From the NCBI GenBank assembly GCA_000727475.1, contig KL647293.1, positions 3,980,437-4,044,436 on the forward strand: a stretch of 64,000 nucleotides of DNA, in the 5' to 3' direction. Position 1 is the stretch's first letter. Every line of letters starts with the position of its first letter. Positions 1-9,964 of the stretch are shown one piece after another. The position numbers were made by a program, and so were the translations under genes. This stretch comes from Sarcocystis neurona. Lineage: Eukaryota > Apicomplexa > Conoidasida > Eucoccidiorida > Sarcocystidae. The notes under the pieces were generated by a model. That model did no database searches and was not told where the DNA came from. It saw only the letters and a program-made list of their open reading frames with translations.

Positions 1-714
1 CAGAAGCAACGTCGGCTGCACGGACGCAGCAAAAAGGTGTCTGGGAAAAGACAGGGGACGGGAGCATGCAGATTTCCTCGTAGGTCGCACCAGCGTTGCA
101 TGAAGATAGAGTTGCCACGCACATACGTACATACATATATCTACATTCTCATATACATACGCAAATACATATATATATATATATATATACATACATATAA
201 AGATATACAAGTGCACATGCATTTGTACACATATTTCAATACACTCATACACACTCATATGTATCTATACACAGGTGTATATAGATAACCAGATATATGT
301 GTATGTGCACAGAGGTGCACGTGGGATGTAACTTAGAGCACAAAAGCGACGCCAGATGCAAGAAATGAATAATGCCATGGAGAAGGATACCGGCCGTTGA
401 CGCACGACACAGCGACGTTTCTCACTTTGTTATAGGCGGCCACTTCAGTGCCCAGTTATCAACTACATATTTCCCACGGACTCAGCGACTCTATCCAGAA
501 CGCGTCGACAGCAGAGCAGTTTACAGCAGCAGCCCGGCAGGCACGCACAGCACACAAGCGAAACAGGCACTTGCTCCAACAAGAGTTTGCTATGGGTGCA
601 GTTGACTACAGAGAAGAGGGAGATACAGAAGCGCGATGCAATTAGCAGGAAAAACGCCTGTTATCCAGACACTCGACTGCAGCGCCCATGTAAGTCCGAC
701 GTTGGCAGGGGTCA
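1..714. other. Intergenic sequence with TA microsatellite
   Basis: A (TA)n/(TACA)n microsatellite fills about 120-300. The rest is unique sequence in which short frames are open on the plus strand, but I see no convincing exon or splice pair. Confidence 0.4.
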
Positions 715-921
715 CTACGGCGTCGCCCACTTAAATTCTGCGTCCTTGCAGATGAAAGTAGACTTGCACAGGCGCGAATCCCTAGCCAAAACTGTGCCAT
801 ACACGGTGGGGTCGCACTTTGTATTTTTCACCGTGGCCACGAAACGCTCGTCGCAGCCGCGAGTGAAGGGTAGCAACGGCAGCTCTCCAGGGCACGCATC
901 CGTTCTACACGCGATGAAGTG
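715..921 (-). CDS. Terminal exon of a cysteine-containing protein, family unknown
   Basis: On the minus strand this stretch reads open for 68 residues to a TAG at 715-717. The frame is entered through an acceptor-like AAAAG at 922-926, because an in-frame stop lies just upstream. The peptide has six cysteines, including a C-x4-C pair near its start and a C-x5-C pair (in SRLCKSTFICKDA) before the end FKWATP. The spacing suggests a disulphide-bonded secreted or surface protein, but it does not match the Eimeria SAG pattern as I know it. It starts in phase 0, as the exon at 1525-1612 ends, so the two probably belong to one gene with an intron of about 600 bp. Confidence 0.42.
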   Translation of the reverse strand, partial: HFIACRTDACPGELPLLPFTRGCDERFVATVKNTKCDPTVYGTVLARDSRLCKSTFICKDAEFKWATP

Positions 922-1524
922 CTTTTATTCTGAGACCTAGGGAGACCGCGGAGGGAAGCAGAGCTGTCTGTCGAAATCTGTAAACCATGAGAAGCACGTT
1001 TAAAAAGTGCGGCTTGCAGACGGCTACGAGGTGAACAGAACCGCGCTGCTGAGCCGAACTTTCTCCCAAAGAGACCGGCAGCAACACGACGAATTTCCGT
1101 TAAAAAGGGCTATCGACAGCACAAGCAGCAGCTGCAGTTCTGAGACACGGCTTGCTGCGCTCGTAGAATGACTTTTCTACGAAGAAACTAGCGTGCCACG
1201 CAGCTGAGCCAGGCGCCCAAAAATACTACCAGTCCTGCTCAACTTGTGAGAAGTTGACAGAGAAATTTTTTCACCTACCTAAAGCAGCGGTAGACACAGA
1301 CTCATAGCAGCATCGGTACGCCGTAGGAAGCCGCAGCAGTAGCGGCAAGCAGCTAAGAGCAGCACGCACAGCAGGTCACCACGGGGAGGAGGGACAGCAG
1401 TAGAGTAGGCGGAGCAGCAAGAAATCGCAGCAGGGAACAGCTCTATGCAACTGAGGCGTCTGCGAGAGAAACAGGTATGCGAACAGCTGAGAAGATACAG
1501 AGAAGATGCTAGGAAAAGACTCAC

Positions 1525-1612
1525 GAAGACGAGGCGCGCTGCCGCAGCTCCGGGGCTGTCTGCTTCTACTGACAGTTTCTGCAGCTCCTCCCGCAAGCGA
1601 CAGTGTCGCAGC
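1525..1612 (-). CDS. Internal exon, probably of the same minus-strand gene as 715-921
   Basis: The exon is bounded by a strong acceptor (TTTTTGCAG) and a consensus donor (GTGAGT). It encodes 29 residues, including REELQKLSVEADSPGAAAAR, in the one frame that is open throughout. It begins with one leftover base and ends at a codon boundary, which fits the phase of 715-921. A helix-like charged segment is followed by an Ala run. No upstream exon or start codon could be fixed, so the N terminus is missing. The other two minus frames also stay open here, so the frame choice rests on the donor position and peptide quality. Confidence 0.4.
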
Positions 1613-2310
1613 CTGCAAAAAGCAAGCAGAGGCTACCAGCAGCAACTTGAGGAACACGAGGAGCAGCAGGCAGGTTCACAGGAAGAGGCACTACGTGCAC
1701 ACTCCAGCAGCATCACAAGCAAGAGAAAAGGACAGAGACAGCAACACAGCGCCACTGCCGTTAGTGCAACAGAGAGGAAAACTGGTAGCAACCCACGAAA
1801 CAGGACAGGCAATAGCATCAAGAGCAGCTGAGAAAAAGCTCGAGCAGAAGGACCCTCAAGAATGTCAAGTCTCCGGCGAGACAACAGCAACAGCAGACGT
1901 CCATCTCCTTCAAAGAAGTCTATTTTGACGCGACCCGTTCCACCTCTCCGAGGAGTGGAAGGAATGCAATAATCAAGGGCAGGGGAAAAGCAGCACTGCC
2001 AGCAGTAGCAGAACTCACGCAATAGAAAGAGGAAGTGCTGCGTGCTACGTATGCATGGCAAAGAAGGTTTTTTCTTTCTATTGAGGTCCGCGTTGTGTGC
2101 GGGAGTAAACGCGTAAACGTCCGGCGCACTCCGTAGGTCGAAAGGCAAAACAGCGTATCTATAAAGAAGAAGACATACACGCATGTAGCTATATTAATGC
2201 CACTACTCGCACGTAAGGTAGGAACCTGCCCTGTGGGGGCGGATGTGCTTTATCATCCAGTACTTTCGCTTTTCCTCTGCTAAAGAGAGAAGAGGAGAGC
2301 TGCGGCCGCT

Positions 2311-2472
2311 ATGGAAAGTGTAGACGCAATTGCAGCTGGCTCTGCTAAGATTCGGGCGTCCCTACGCGCAGCTCGACGTTTGAGAAGCAGACCACTCGAG
2401 AGACATACACAAGTCCCCTGCACTCCGTCCTCCTCCTCGTCTTTCTCTCCATCCTTTCTGCTCGCTGTCTGA
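2311..2472 (+). CDS. Short ORF or possible first exon, 53 aa
   Basis: An ATG preceded by GC-rich sequence opens a frame beginning MESVDAIAAGSAKIRASLRA and ending in a Ser/Pro-rich stretch at TGA. The first 35 residues look like real protein, with regular Arg/Ala composition. The tail reads through a pyrimidine tract and may be intron. No good donor was found, so this could be the first exon of a plus-strand gene that continues at 2876, or chance. Low confidence. Confidence 0.22.
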   Translation: MESVDAIAAGSAKIRASLRAARRLRSRPLERHTQVPCTPSSSSSFSPSFLLAV

Positions 2473-2875
2473 TACCCACTATCTTGTAGTTGCGGCCCAC
2501 CCTCTGGCGATGCTCGCCCTCGGAGGAATGTCAGCAGAGAGTTTCGAACGTCTCAGGGACCCACACGTATTTTGCTCTTTTTCCTTCTTCATTGTTCCTA
2601 CCCTCCACTCCTCTTTGCACGTCCTGTCCTTTCATCAGCTTGTTTGTCTCCTGCTCCTCCTCTGCTTCTGCTGTTACGATTTTCAGATCTTCTTCCTGCG
2701 CTCTCCTACGTCGCTACAGATTGGCTTCTCTGCACCTGGGTTTGCGCTGCTACCCCTTCTCACTTCTGCAGCAGGCTGAGTCTCTCTGTTTCTGTTCACA
2801 GTCCTTCTTAAACCCATCTATGTAAATGCATCTGCAAAGGAAAGGATACTCTGTTGCTGATTGTTCGTTGCCTAG

Positions 2876-2997
2876 GGATGAACTGCTGGAAAAGCGCAAG
2901 CTGCTGTTTCGTTCAGAAAAAGAAGAAAAGTTGATGACAACAGCTCATAGATGTGTCTTGACCCACAAACACAGAGAGCAAAGGCTACCCTGCAGAG
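2876..2997 (+). CDS. Probable internal exon, charged helical peptide
   Basis: An acceptor TTGCCTAG precedes the exon and a donor GAG|GTATAT follows it. The frame gives about 40 residues beginning DELLEKRKLLFRSEKEEK, a strongly charged helix, then a His/Cys-containing tail. The exon is entered with one leftover base and left in phase 1. Sequence on both sides is pyrimidine-rich or TA-rich, as expected of introns here. I do not recognise the family, and the next exon is unknown. Confidence 0.35.
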
Positions 2998-3189
2998 GTA
3001 TATACTAGAAACGTCTGTACGTATATATGGGACGTACATACATTTATCTATCTCTTTATATATATATATATATATATGTTTACTTGTTCGATAGGAGGTA
3101 GCATATGTGTAACGTATATAGGTATATGTATATACAGAGTTCTTCAGAATCGTGAAGAACGTCTGCTTGCCGGCTGTAAACTGTGCGTG

Positions 3190-3490
3190 CATTCATTTTT
3201 CCTCTTTTCGGCTGCTTCTCACCCCTACCTTCCTTGCAGTTCGATTTACCGAAATCTGATCCTCTTGTATCTGTCGTCATTCTCTTCCTCAGGTATCCTG
3301 TCTGTTCTTTTCTTTGTCTTATTCTTCCACCTCCTGTCGTCCTATCTCTTCGCACTCCCATTGCCTTTCTTCCTCTACTCACTCGTTCTTTCTCCCTCTC
3401 TTCTCTTCCTTCCCTCCGCGTGTTTCGTTTTCCGTTCTTTCGTCTCTCACTGTCTCTCTTTCGCATTCCTTCGCTTCTTCGTTTCCTTGT
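3190..3490 (+). repeat. Pyrimidine-only tract
   Basis: About 300 bp of almost pure C/T on the plus strand with a loose TCTCTTCCTT texture. Open frames here (Ser/Leu/Phe on plus, Arg/Glu/Lys on minus) are products of composition. Confidence 0.6.
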
Positions 3491-3728
3491 AATGGCGTCT
3501 GCTCTTTCAACGACACTAATAGTACACGTATACGCCCAGTTTCATATATTTACGTATGCATGCGGAGTGTACTTGTATACGATATGCACAGGTGTATATG
3601 TATCTTCTACGTGTACACGTTTCTAAGCTACCTCCTCGTCCACACAACATGCGTCGTGTCCACGTACCACGCAGCAAGTAAATCCGCAGGGGGCAAGACC
3701 CTTCGTTGATAGTTAAGGAAAGATTCAC

Positions 3729-3875
3729 CCCAAGCAAAGAAATCCAATTGCCGCTGCAGCTCGCGTTGCCGCGCGGCAACGACTGCCATTTTTTCTTCCG
3801 TTTGCCGCTGCATCGCAAACCCGCACACCGCAAGATTCATCAACAAACGCAGCAGCACCACCAGCGACACCTCAG
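3729..3875 (-). CDS. Probable internal exon with amphipathic helix
   Basis: On the minus strand an acceptor TTGCAG precedes 3875 and a donor GG|GTGAAT follows 3729. The frame reads a hydrophobic stretch (VSLVVLLRLLMNLAVCGFAM) and then a charged helix (RQTEEKMAVVAARQRELQRQ) ending DFFAWG. The hydrophobic part could be one membrane-spanning helix. Sequence upstream (3880-4110) is CAG/GCA-rich and may hold more coding sequence, but no frame stands out. Family not recognised. Confidence 0.4.
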
Positions 3876-4365
3876 CTGCAAGTGAAACGGTTCCGGCTTC
3901 AGCGGCGAGGCAAGGGCAGCAGCAAGACGAGCGGCAGTACTAGCACCGTTTTTAGCAGCGGCGAGTCCTGCTGCAGCGGTGGTAGCAGCACCAACACCGG
4001 TCTGGCCAAAGCAGCAGCTCCAGCACCGGCAACAGTATGGGCACTAGTCGCGTTAGCGGTAGCAGCAGCAGCGTGGCACCACCATCTCGCAGGAGCGACA
4101 CGGTGTCGCTAGTGCACGAGAGACGTGCTTGTTACTCGTTCTCGTGATCGCTACACCTGAGACCCAGCCACTTCGTTGAGAAGTGTTTCTGCAACACGAA
4201 TTGTCTCCGGCACGTGCGGCGCAAAAGCAGGGAGACACACATTTATACGTAGACGACCTAACAATACCTATACACGCTATACGGACACCCATAACTCAAG
4301 ACAGATGGACACTGTCTGGAAAAGTCTCCATTAACGACTTCCTCTTTGCAGTCTATAAGACGCTA

Positions 4366-6003
4366 CTACAGGGCCTTTGCGGCCTCAAGCTCAGAGCCCA
4401 CAGTGTTGTAATTTGTGCAGGTGCTGGGATATAGAGCAGGGCTGAACGAGTGTTTGATTTCACAGAGAGTTTCACAGAAGTAATTCAAACTGGTGTAAAA
4501 AGGTCGCGAAAAGTACATCTGACCCTGAGAAACCCGGCAAACTGTTGCTTGCAGGATGTGCTTGACGGCTGCTTCGATGTTCACCGACTGCTGACGAAAA
4601 TAGGCTGTACAGCTGCTTGAGTTATACACACAGGTGCACGCGTGCGCGGAAGGGAAACCAGCGACTGCAGGCCACCTTGTGCAGCACACAGGTGAGGGGG
4701 ACGCTGCGAGGACTCCGGTGTATGTGGTGTACGCAGAAGCAGAGAGACGCAGAGAAAGCCGCTGTATCCCTAAACTGCCCGTTCGGGTGTTGCCGTCGCC
4801 GCAGTTCTGGATTCCTGGTGCACTTTGCAGAGAATTACTACCTGCGATTTCCCTCCAAATGTGGACGTAGATGGTGACGGCGTCAAAGCGAAAACGGCGC
4901 ACGTGTAGGGGCGTACGTCACACGCCAGAGAGACAGACTTCGTGCAAGGGCCCTCCGGAAAGAGAAAGGGGTGAGGCAGCAAGAGACCGAAGAGCAACAA
5001 AACGAAGAAAACTCCTCCTCAAGTCACAACCCAAAAGTTACAGAACCCCACAGACACTTAAACATGTGACACGTTTGCAGACGTCTCCCGGCGACACATA
5101 TATACAAATGTGTATACGTATATGTGTGTACGCAGGCGCTAGTAAAGGTACACAGATACACACGAAGCACGGGCGTAGGCAGTGTACTATTGGCTGCTGG
5201 GAAAAGGTGTAAATATAAGTGACCAGGAACTGGCCGAGAAAAAAGTCCAGTAGGAGGACCCAGGGGAAGAGAATATATATATAGAATTTGGACAAGAAGA
5301 AATGCGTATACATAGGGAGGCAGAGGCACAGTGCGTCTCTTCACGCGTGCCTGGGGCCGACTGACAGTCGCATCGCCTAGCGACGTATTTTCGCGTAATG
5401 CGTTTTCCTCCTGTCTTTTCTCCGTCAAAGATCTCTGAATTCTGCAAGTGTGTATTTAGTCAACAGTTGTGTGCAAGTGTTCAGACTTGAGCGTTGGTGC
5501 ATCGGCCTCTATCGAAAGGAGAAAAGAGCGAGCCGCGCCTTGGCCGTAAGTGGCGACGTCGTCGCCTTATGTACGGAAAAAGACATCCAGCCGCAGTAGC
5601 AGTGGATGTGCCAGAAGGATGTGAACACGGCTGTTAGAGAAGCAGCAAACCGTCAAAAGACGCGTTCTTGTCTCTCTCTGAAGAGCCCTCTGACAAGCCT
5701 GTTCACGCAGGCAGGCTTGTCCTGAGCTGGACCCTCCTACGAACGTGGTTTACAGCTACGCGACTGTTTACGGATGTTTACAGAGGTGCGTGCATTCTAA
5801 CAGGGTATGTTGTGTTTGTTGCTAATGAGAAAAACAAGCTACGTGTTTTGCGGTTAAGAACGCAGCAGCAGCAGCAACAGCGGGGTACCGGTGGCCTCGT
5901 ACTACTTCTTGTGTATGTTGTTGCTACCTGCAGAGAGGTCATCGCCTTCTCCAGCAACGCGAAGCAGCCCTCTTCGACCTCCCGGACATTTCCTCGCACT
6001 TGC
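4366..6003 (-). CDS. Three-exon 3' part of an unrecognised gene
   Basis: Three minus-strand exons join in phase: 5928-6003 (entered with one base, leaves at a codon boundary), 4842-4937 (32 codons, phase 0 at both ends) and 4366-4590 (75 codons including a TAG stop). Splice signals are CAG|GTAGCA, CGAAG acceptor, CAG|GTAGTA and TCGTCAG acceptor. The first exon reads REVEEGCFALLEKAMTSLQ. The last holds a helix (SVNIEAAVKHILQATVCRVS) and several aromatic and cysteine residues. It vaguely recalls small dynein light chains, but not enough to name it. The 5' end is unknown; sequence above 6003 is CAG-rich. Confidence 0.42.
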
Positions 6004-7100
6004 CTGTGCGTGGTTGCACATCAGCGGCAGCAGCAGCAATGCGGGGCAGCAACATCGCTTCACGTTGGGAGGGAGCAGCACGTGCAGCAGGGCTCGCAGC
6101 GGCGGTGCAGCGCCAACAGCAGAAGTCGGCAAAGGGAGGGCAGGACCAGCAGCAGCAGGACAGGCCCACGCAGGGCCGCAGCAAACGCAGTGCACCGGCA
6201 GCAGACGTTCATGAGCAGAGACACAGTAACATGCTGAAAAACACAGCAGCATGCTGAAGAACACAGCTGCACAGAGATAGTGCAGCGGGGCGGCGGCAGC
6301 AGCGCGGCACCAGCCGCTGGATATGAGCAGCCCTGTCAGGGCTGCAGCAGACGCACCGTAGCACCAGCGCTAAAATGCCTCGAGCGCCTCATGTGATGTT
6401 ACACCAACACACTGCAGCATCCACAGCAGCTCGAAAAAGAAAGTACTGGCAACGCTCGCCAGAAGCCGCACCAGCAGCAAAGAGCAGCAGCAAAGAGCAG
6501 CAGCAGCCCGTCGTACGTCTACGGCAGCAGGTGGCGGAGGAGAACGCTTTAGCAGAAGTAAAAGTAGCGTAGCAGCAGCATCAAAGCAGCAGCTTCAAAG
6601 CAACAGCAGCGGTTAAACAACAGCGGCGTGACGGCTGCAGCAGCAGGACTGCTACAGGTACAGCAGCATGAATGCTACAGCCACAGCAGCATTAGTGCTA
6701 GAGCTACACCAGCGCTACTGCTACAGCTACAGCAGGATGACAGGAACAGCTACAGCAGCATGACTGCAACAGCTATAGCAGCGTTACTGTAGCAGCAGCA
6801 GGGTGACTGCCACAGCACCCTGAGTGTGACAGCAGCAGCAGCAGCAGGGAAGTTTCCTGGAGCGGGGATGTCGAAGAAAACCAGAGGGGCAGTAGAGTCC
6901 TGGCAGCAGCAAGGCCAGCAGATACGTGAGGAAGAGAGGCAGCACGAAGTAGCAAGAAAGTCGCAGCCGGAAGTGGGGAGGCCCGCCAGCGCTAACGAGC
7001 AGCAGCAGCAGCAGCACCAAGGACGTGAGTCGCAGCAGCAGAAGCAGCAGTAGGCACCGGAATCAACAGGAAGAAGCAGTAGAAACCAGCAGCAGGAGGT
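5861..7100 (+). repeat. Interrupted CAG block
   Basis: Plus-strand CAG/GCA/AGC triplets recur through this stretch, densest at 6470-6500 and 6820-7050, broken by single substitutions. Long Leu/Cys frames on the minus strand and Gln/Ser/Ala frames on the plus strand are largely by-products. The block lies mostly upstream of the exon at 5928-6003 and downstream of the gene at 7193-7480. Confidence 0.7.
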
Positions 7101-7192
7101 GGAAATCGACGGCTGCCGAAGGAGACGCAGAATACGTGGAAGAGCGGGCAACAGTTGTGGAGCAGCAGAAAGAAAAAGGAGAAAAAGACAGC

Positions 7193-7480
7193 CTACGTCA
7201 GAATGCGCTGCACCGCTTGTAATCGTCTTCGAAGCTCCTGTCGGCGCGCTTGCAGAATGAAGTGCGGGCGTTTTGTCAACTGCAGCGCGGCTCTGTACGG
7301 CTGGATGAGCGGCAGCAGGGGCTGCTCCTCCTTGTCCTCTGCAGCAGCAGCCGCAGCAGCAAAGACGGCAAGGCATCGTTGGCAGAACGTCCAGTGCGCG
7401 CAATATTAAGTTTCGTCCTCCCTCAGAAAGACGTATTCACCCTCTGACATGCCGAAGTAGCGACAGAGAGAGTGTAGCTG
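7193..7480 (-). CDS. Two-exon 3' end of an unrecognised gene
   Basis: Two minus-strand exons, 7441-7480 and 7193-7338, are separated by an intron of 102 bp. The donor is GAGG|GTGAAT, the acceptor is CTGCTGCAG, and the phases agree (1 base plus 2 bases make a Glu codon). The joined peptide runs LHSLCRYFGMSE, then an acidic start and PLLPLIQPYRAALQLTKRPH, then a basic helix (ARRQELRRRLQAVQRILT) to TAG. The basic C-terminal helix could bind nucleic acid or another helix; that is inference. A competing Ala-rich minus frame overlaps, but it lacks a splice partner. Confidence 0.45.
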
Positions 7481-8415
7481 CTGTACCGAAAGACAGAAAG
7501 CAGCAGAAAACAGGTGAGAAGAGACGAAGGAGTCGACAAACGTGGAAAGAGATATAAGACGCGAGAATATACTCTGAAGAAGAACAGGAAGCGGAAGCTG
7601 CAAGCAGGTGGCGCACACTTTTGCAAGAAGTAAAAAAAGTCTCACAAAGAACGTAAGAAGACAGCCTCAACGTAGTGGACAGCAAAACGTCTGGACAGGT
7701 ATGTCAGGGAAGCTGTTCAAACACTTACGCGCTCCGCAACTTTCTCTGATGTTCATGTACGTACAAACACACGTGAGACTCAGTCACGTTAAGAAAGACA
7801 GAGAGTGTTATCTCGAGCTGTACGTACACCTGGAGAATGCTCAGCCACCGACATACGAGGATGTGCAGACGCCTGTGCGGCACTTCAAAGTACAGCAGGT
7901 GGGCACAAGTGCATGTGGGCTACGTGTGTCATCTATACAGTTAATAAAAATTCGGTCGATAAAAAGCGGGAAACAAGTATTAGACGAGCCGTGTGCATCC
8001 ACATCAAATAAGTCTACCCACACACATGTGTATATATATATATATATATGCACGCGTACACGCACGGATATATATATGTAAGATGGTTGCATCCACAGGT
8101 AGACAGAGTCACACAGAACTATATGAATGCACGTAGTAACACGAGAGGACGGCACCTGTATCAGAAAATGTCCATCCAAATATATATATATATCTTCATA
8201 TCTGTCTATATATGCATATAGTGTACACACGCATATACGCTTACAGACACACAGACACACGGGGAGATGTACGTACGTTGAGTCAGGAAGGATGAACACA
8301 AAAGTAGTACATCTGCGTCTACGAGGGGACGCGGGGTAGTGCTGTGTGTGAAAAAGGTTAAGACGAGTTTCACTGGGAGCGAAGAGATAGCAGCAGCTGC
8401 AGGGTCGGTGCCGCA
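7481..8415. other. Mostly non-coding, with one exon-like patch
   Basis: 7820-7895 has open frames that end at a donor on each strand (plus CAG|GTGGGC, minus CAG|GTGTAC), so an exon may exist but its strand cannot be decided. 8020-8240 is (TA)n and (ACAC)n microsatellite. Confidence 0.35.
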
Positions 8416-8635
8416 GCAGCAGCAGTGGCACCTTCCCGAGACAGCAATTCACAGAGGCGAACAGATGGCTGAGCGACGTTCCAGAGCATCTACAACGCGG
8501 GAACGCTGGCTCTTCATTGTCTTCCTCCTGTCTGTGGGTCGCTATCCTCCTGTTGCTGTCACACGTCTCGCTGTCCTCACCTCCTAGTCGCCAAGAGAAG
8601 TCATGCCGCACCTTCGGCTGAAGGGTGGAGACCCC
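8416..8635 (-). CDS. Probable exon, unrecognised
   Basis: An acceptor (CACCTCTGCAG) precedes 8635. The frame reads VSTLQPKVRHDFSWRLGG and continues open through an acidic patch (THRQEEDNEEPAF) and a Cys-containing stretch. A donor-like GAG|GTGAGG at 8581 could end the exon early, at 55 bp. The acidic and tryptophan-containing segment is unlike the surrounding repeat translation. Plus-strand sequence at 8700-8800 is also open and charged (ELTDREEVLRKRMRR), so a plus-strand exon is an alternative for the neighbouring 150 bp. Confidence 0.33.
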
Positions 8636-9029
8636 CTGCAGAGGTGAGAGCGAGAGGGAGACAGCGAAGACGAACAAGCGAGACGAGACACGAGAGACAC
8701 GAAGGCAGCAGGAGGAGCAGCAAGGAATTGACTGACCGCGAGGAGGTGCTGCGCAAGAGAATGCGCCGCACAGCAGCCGCCCGAGAGACGCAGAAGGCAG
8801 GTGCAGCACCAAGGGGCTGCTCTCAGCCAGAAAAACAGGAACTCGTTCCGCGCAAAGCGTGAAGGACAGAGACGGAGGCGCCTCTCCGCAAAGGAAATGA
8901 ATGCACGTGCTAAGAGATGAAGACGCCCCCCGACACAGCAATATATCCACGAATACACACAAAAGTAAACATGCCTACTTTGAGTCTTCGTCGGCGCTGC
9001 TGAGCGCGCTGCGACTTAATTTCTCGACC

Positions 9030-9940
9030 TCTCACCGAACACGGGGCCGCCTGTTTCTCTCTCTGTGTCTCGTCGCCCCAGCGCGCACGCCGGCGGGCAC
9101 GTTGATGTGTCCATCTTGCTCGGCAGGTTTCTTTTGTGTACGTCTGTCTGTTTTTCTCTATACCGCCTGCTGGACGGTCCTTCCTGATTTTCTTCCTCGC
9201 TCTTTCTATTGCCTGCTGGACGTTTCTTCGTCTTTCTCGGTCCCTTCCTCTGTGTCGCTCGCTGGGCACTTCACTGTGTTTGTCTCTATCTCTGTCGCCT
9301 GCAAGACAGCCCTGTCTGACATATATTCCTCCCTCTCTCTTGCCCTTTCTTCTCCGCTTGCTGGGAAGTGCTTTCTACTTGTTTTCCTCCCTTTCGCCCT
9401 ATCTTCGTCTGTTTTGGACAAATCTCCCCACATCTTCCTCTCCGTCCCTTCACGCAACAAAAACACAGAGATACGCAGACGAGAAGATACACAGCAGTGC
9501 CTGGATACTCGACGTGTTTTGCTGTCTCTCTGTCTCTGTAGCACTTCGGGGTCCACCCGGTGTGTTTCTCTCTATATTTATTCAAGTACTCCTCTGTATC
9601 TTTTTTTCTACGTATATATCTCTTTCTCTCCTCTCTGTTCATTTTAACGTCCTATGTATTTGTACATATTCCCACTGTACGCATATACATATATATATGA
9701 ATATGGCCCGATTGCGCCTTCTCCATGCTTCTCTCTCACACTCCCTCTCTATATATGCATTCATACATATTCTTTCTACGTGTGAATCACTGTCTCTCTG
9801 TTAATTTCCCCGTTCGCTGTAGGTATACACGTTTCCACCATATACACACAGATATACAGATATAGCCCGACTGCGCCTGCCCTATATTTCTCTCTCTCTC
9901 TACATATATATATATATATATACGTGTATGTATATATGTT
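9030..9940 (+). repeat. Long pyrimidine tract grading into TA repeats
   Basis: C/T-rich sequence with repeated TCTCTGTCTCTG and GCCTGCTGGACG words makes up 9030-9640, and (TA)n follows to 9940. The phrase CTGCTGGACG recurs around 9170 and 9212, and related CTGGGCAC/CTGGGAAG words follow at similar spacing, hinting at an old tandem repeat of about 45 bp. No convincing exon. Confidence 0.5.
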
Positions 9941-9964
9941 CTTCGGTGCACTTCTTCTTCTACT

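Noticed and set aside
715..921. Eimeria SAG-type surface antigen
   Set aside because: Cysteine-containing and possibly secreted, but the spacing and motifs of the SAG family as I know it are not present.
9030..9800. Ser/Leu/Phe-rich ORFs with apparent membrane segments
   Set aside because: Direct translation of a C/T tract in three frames; no splice or start support.
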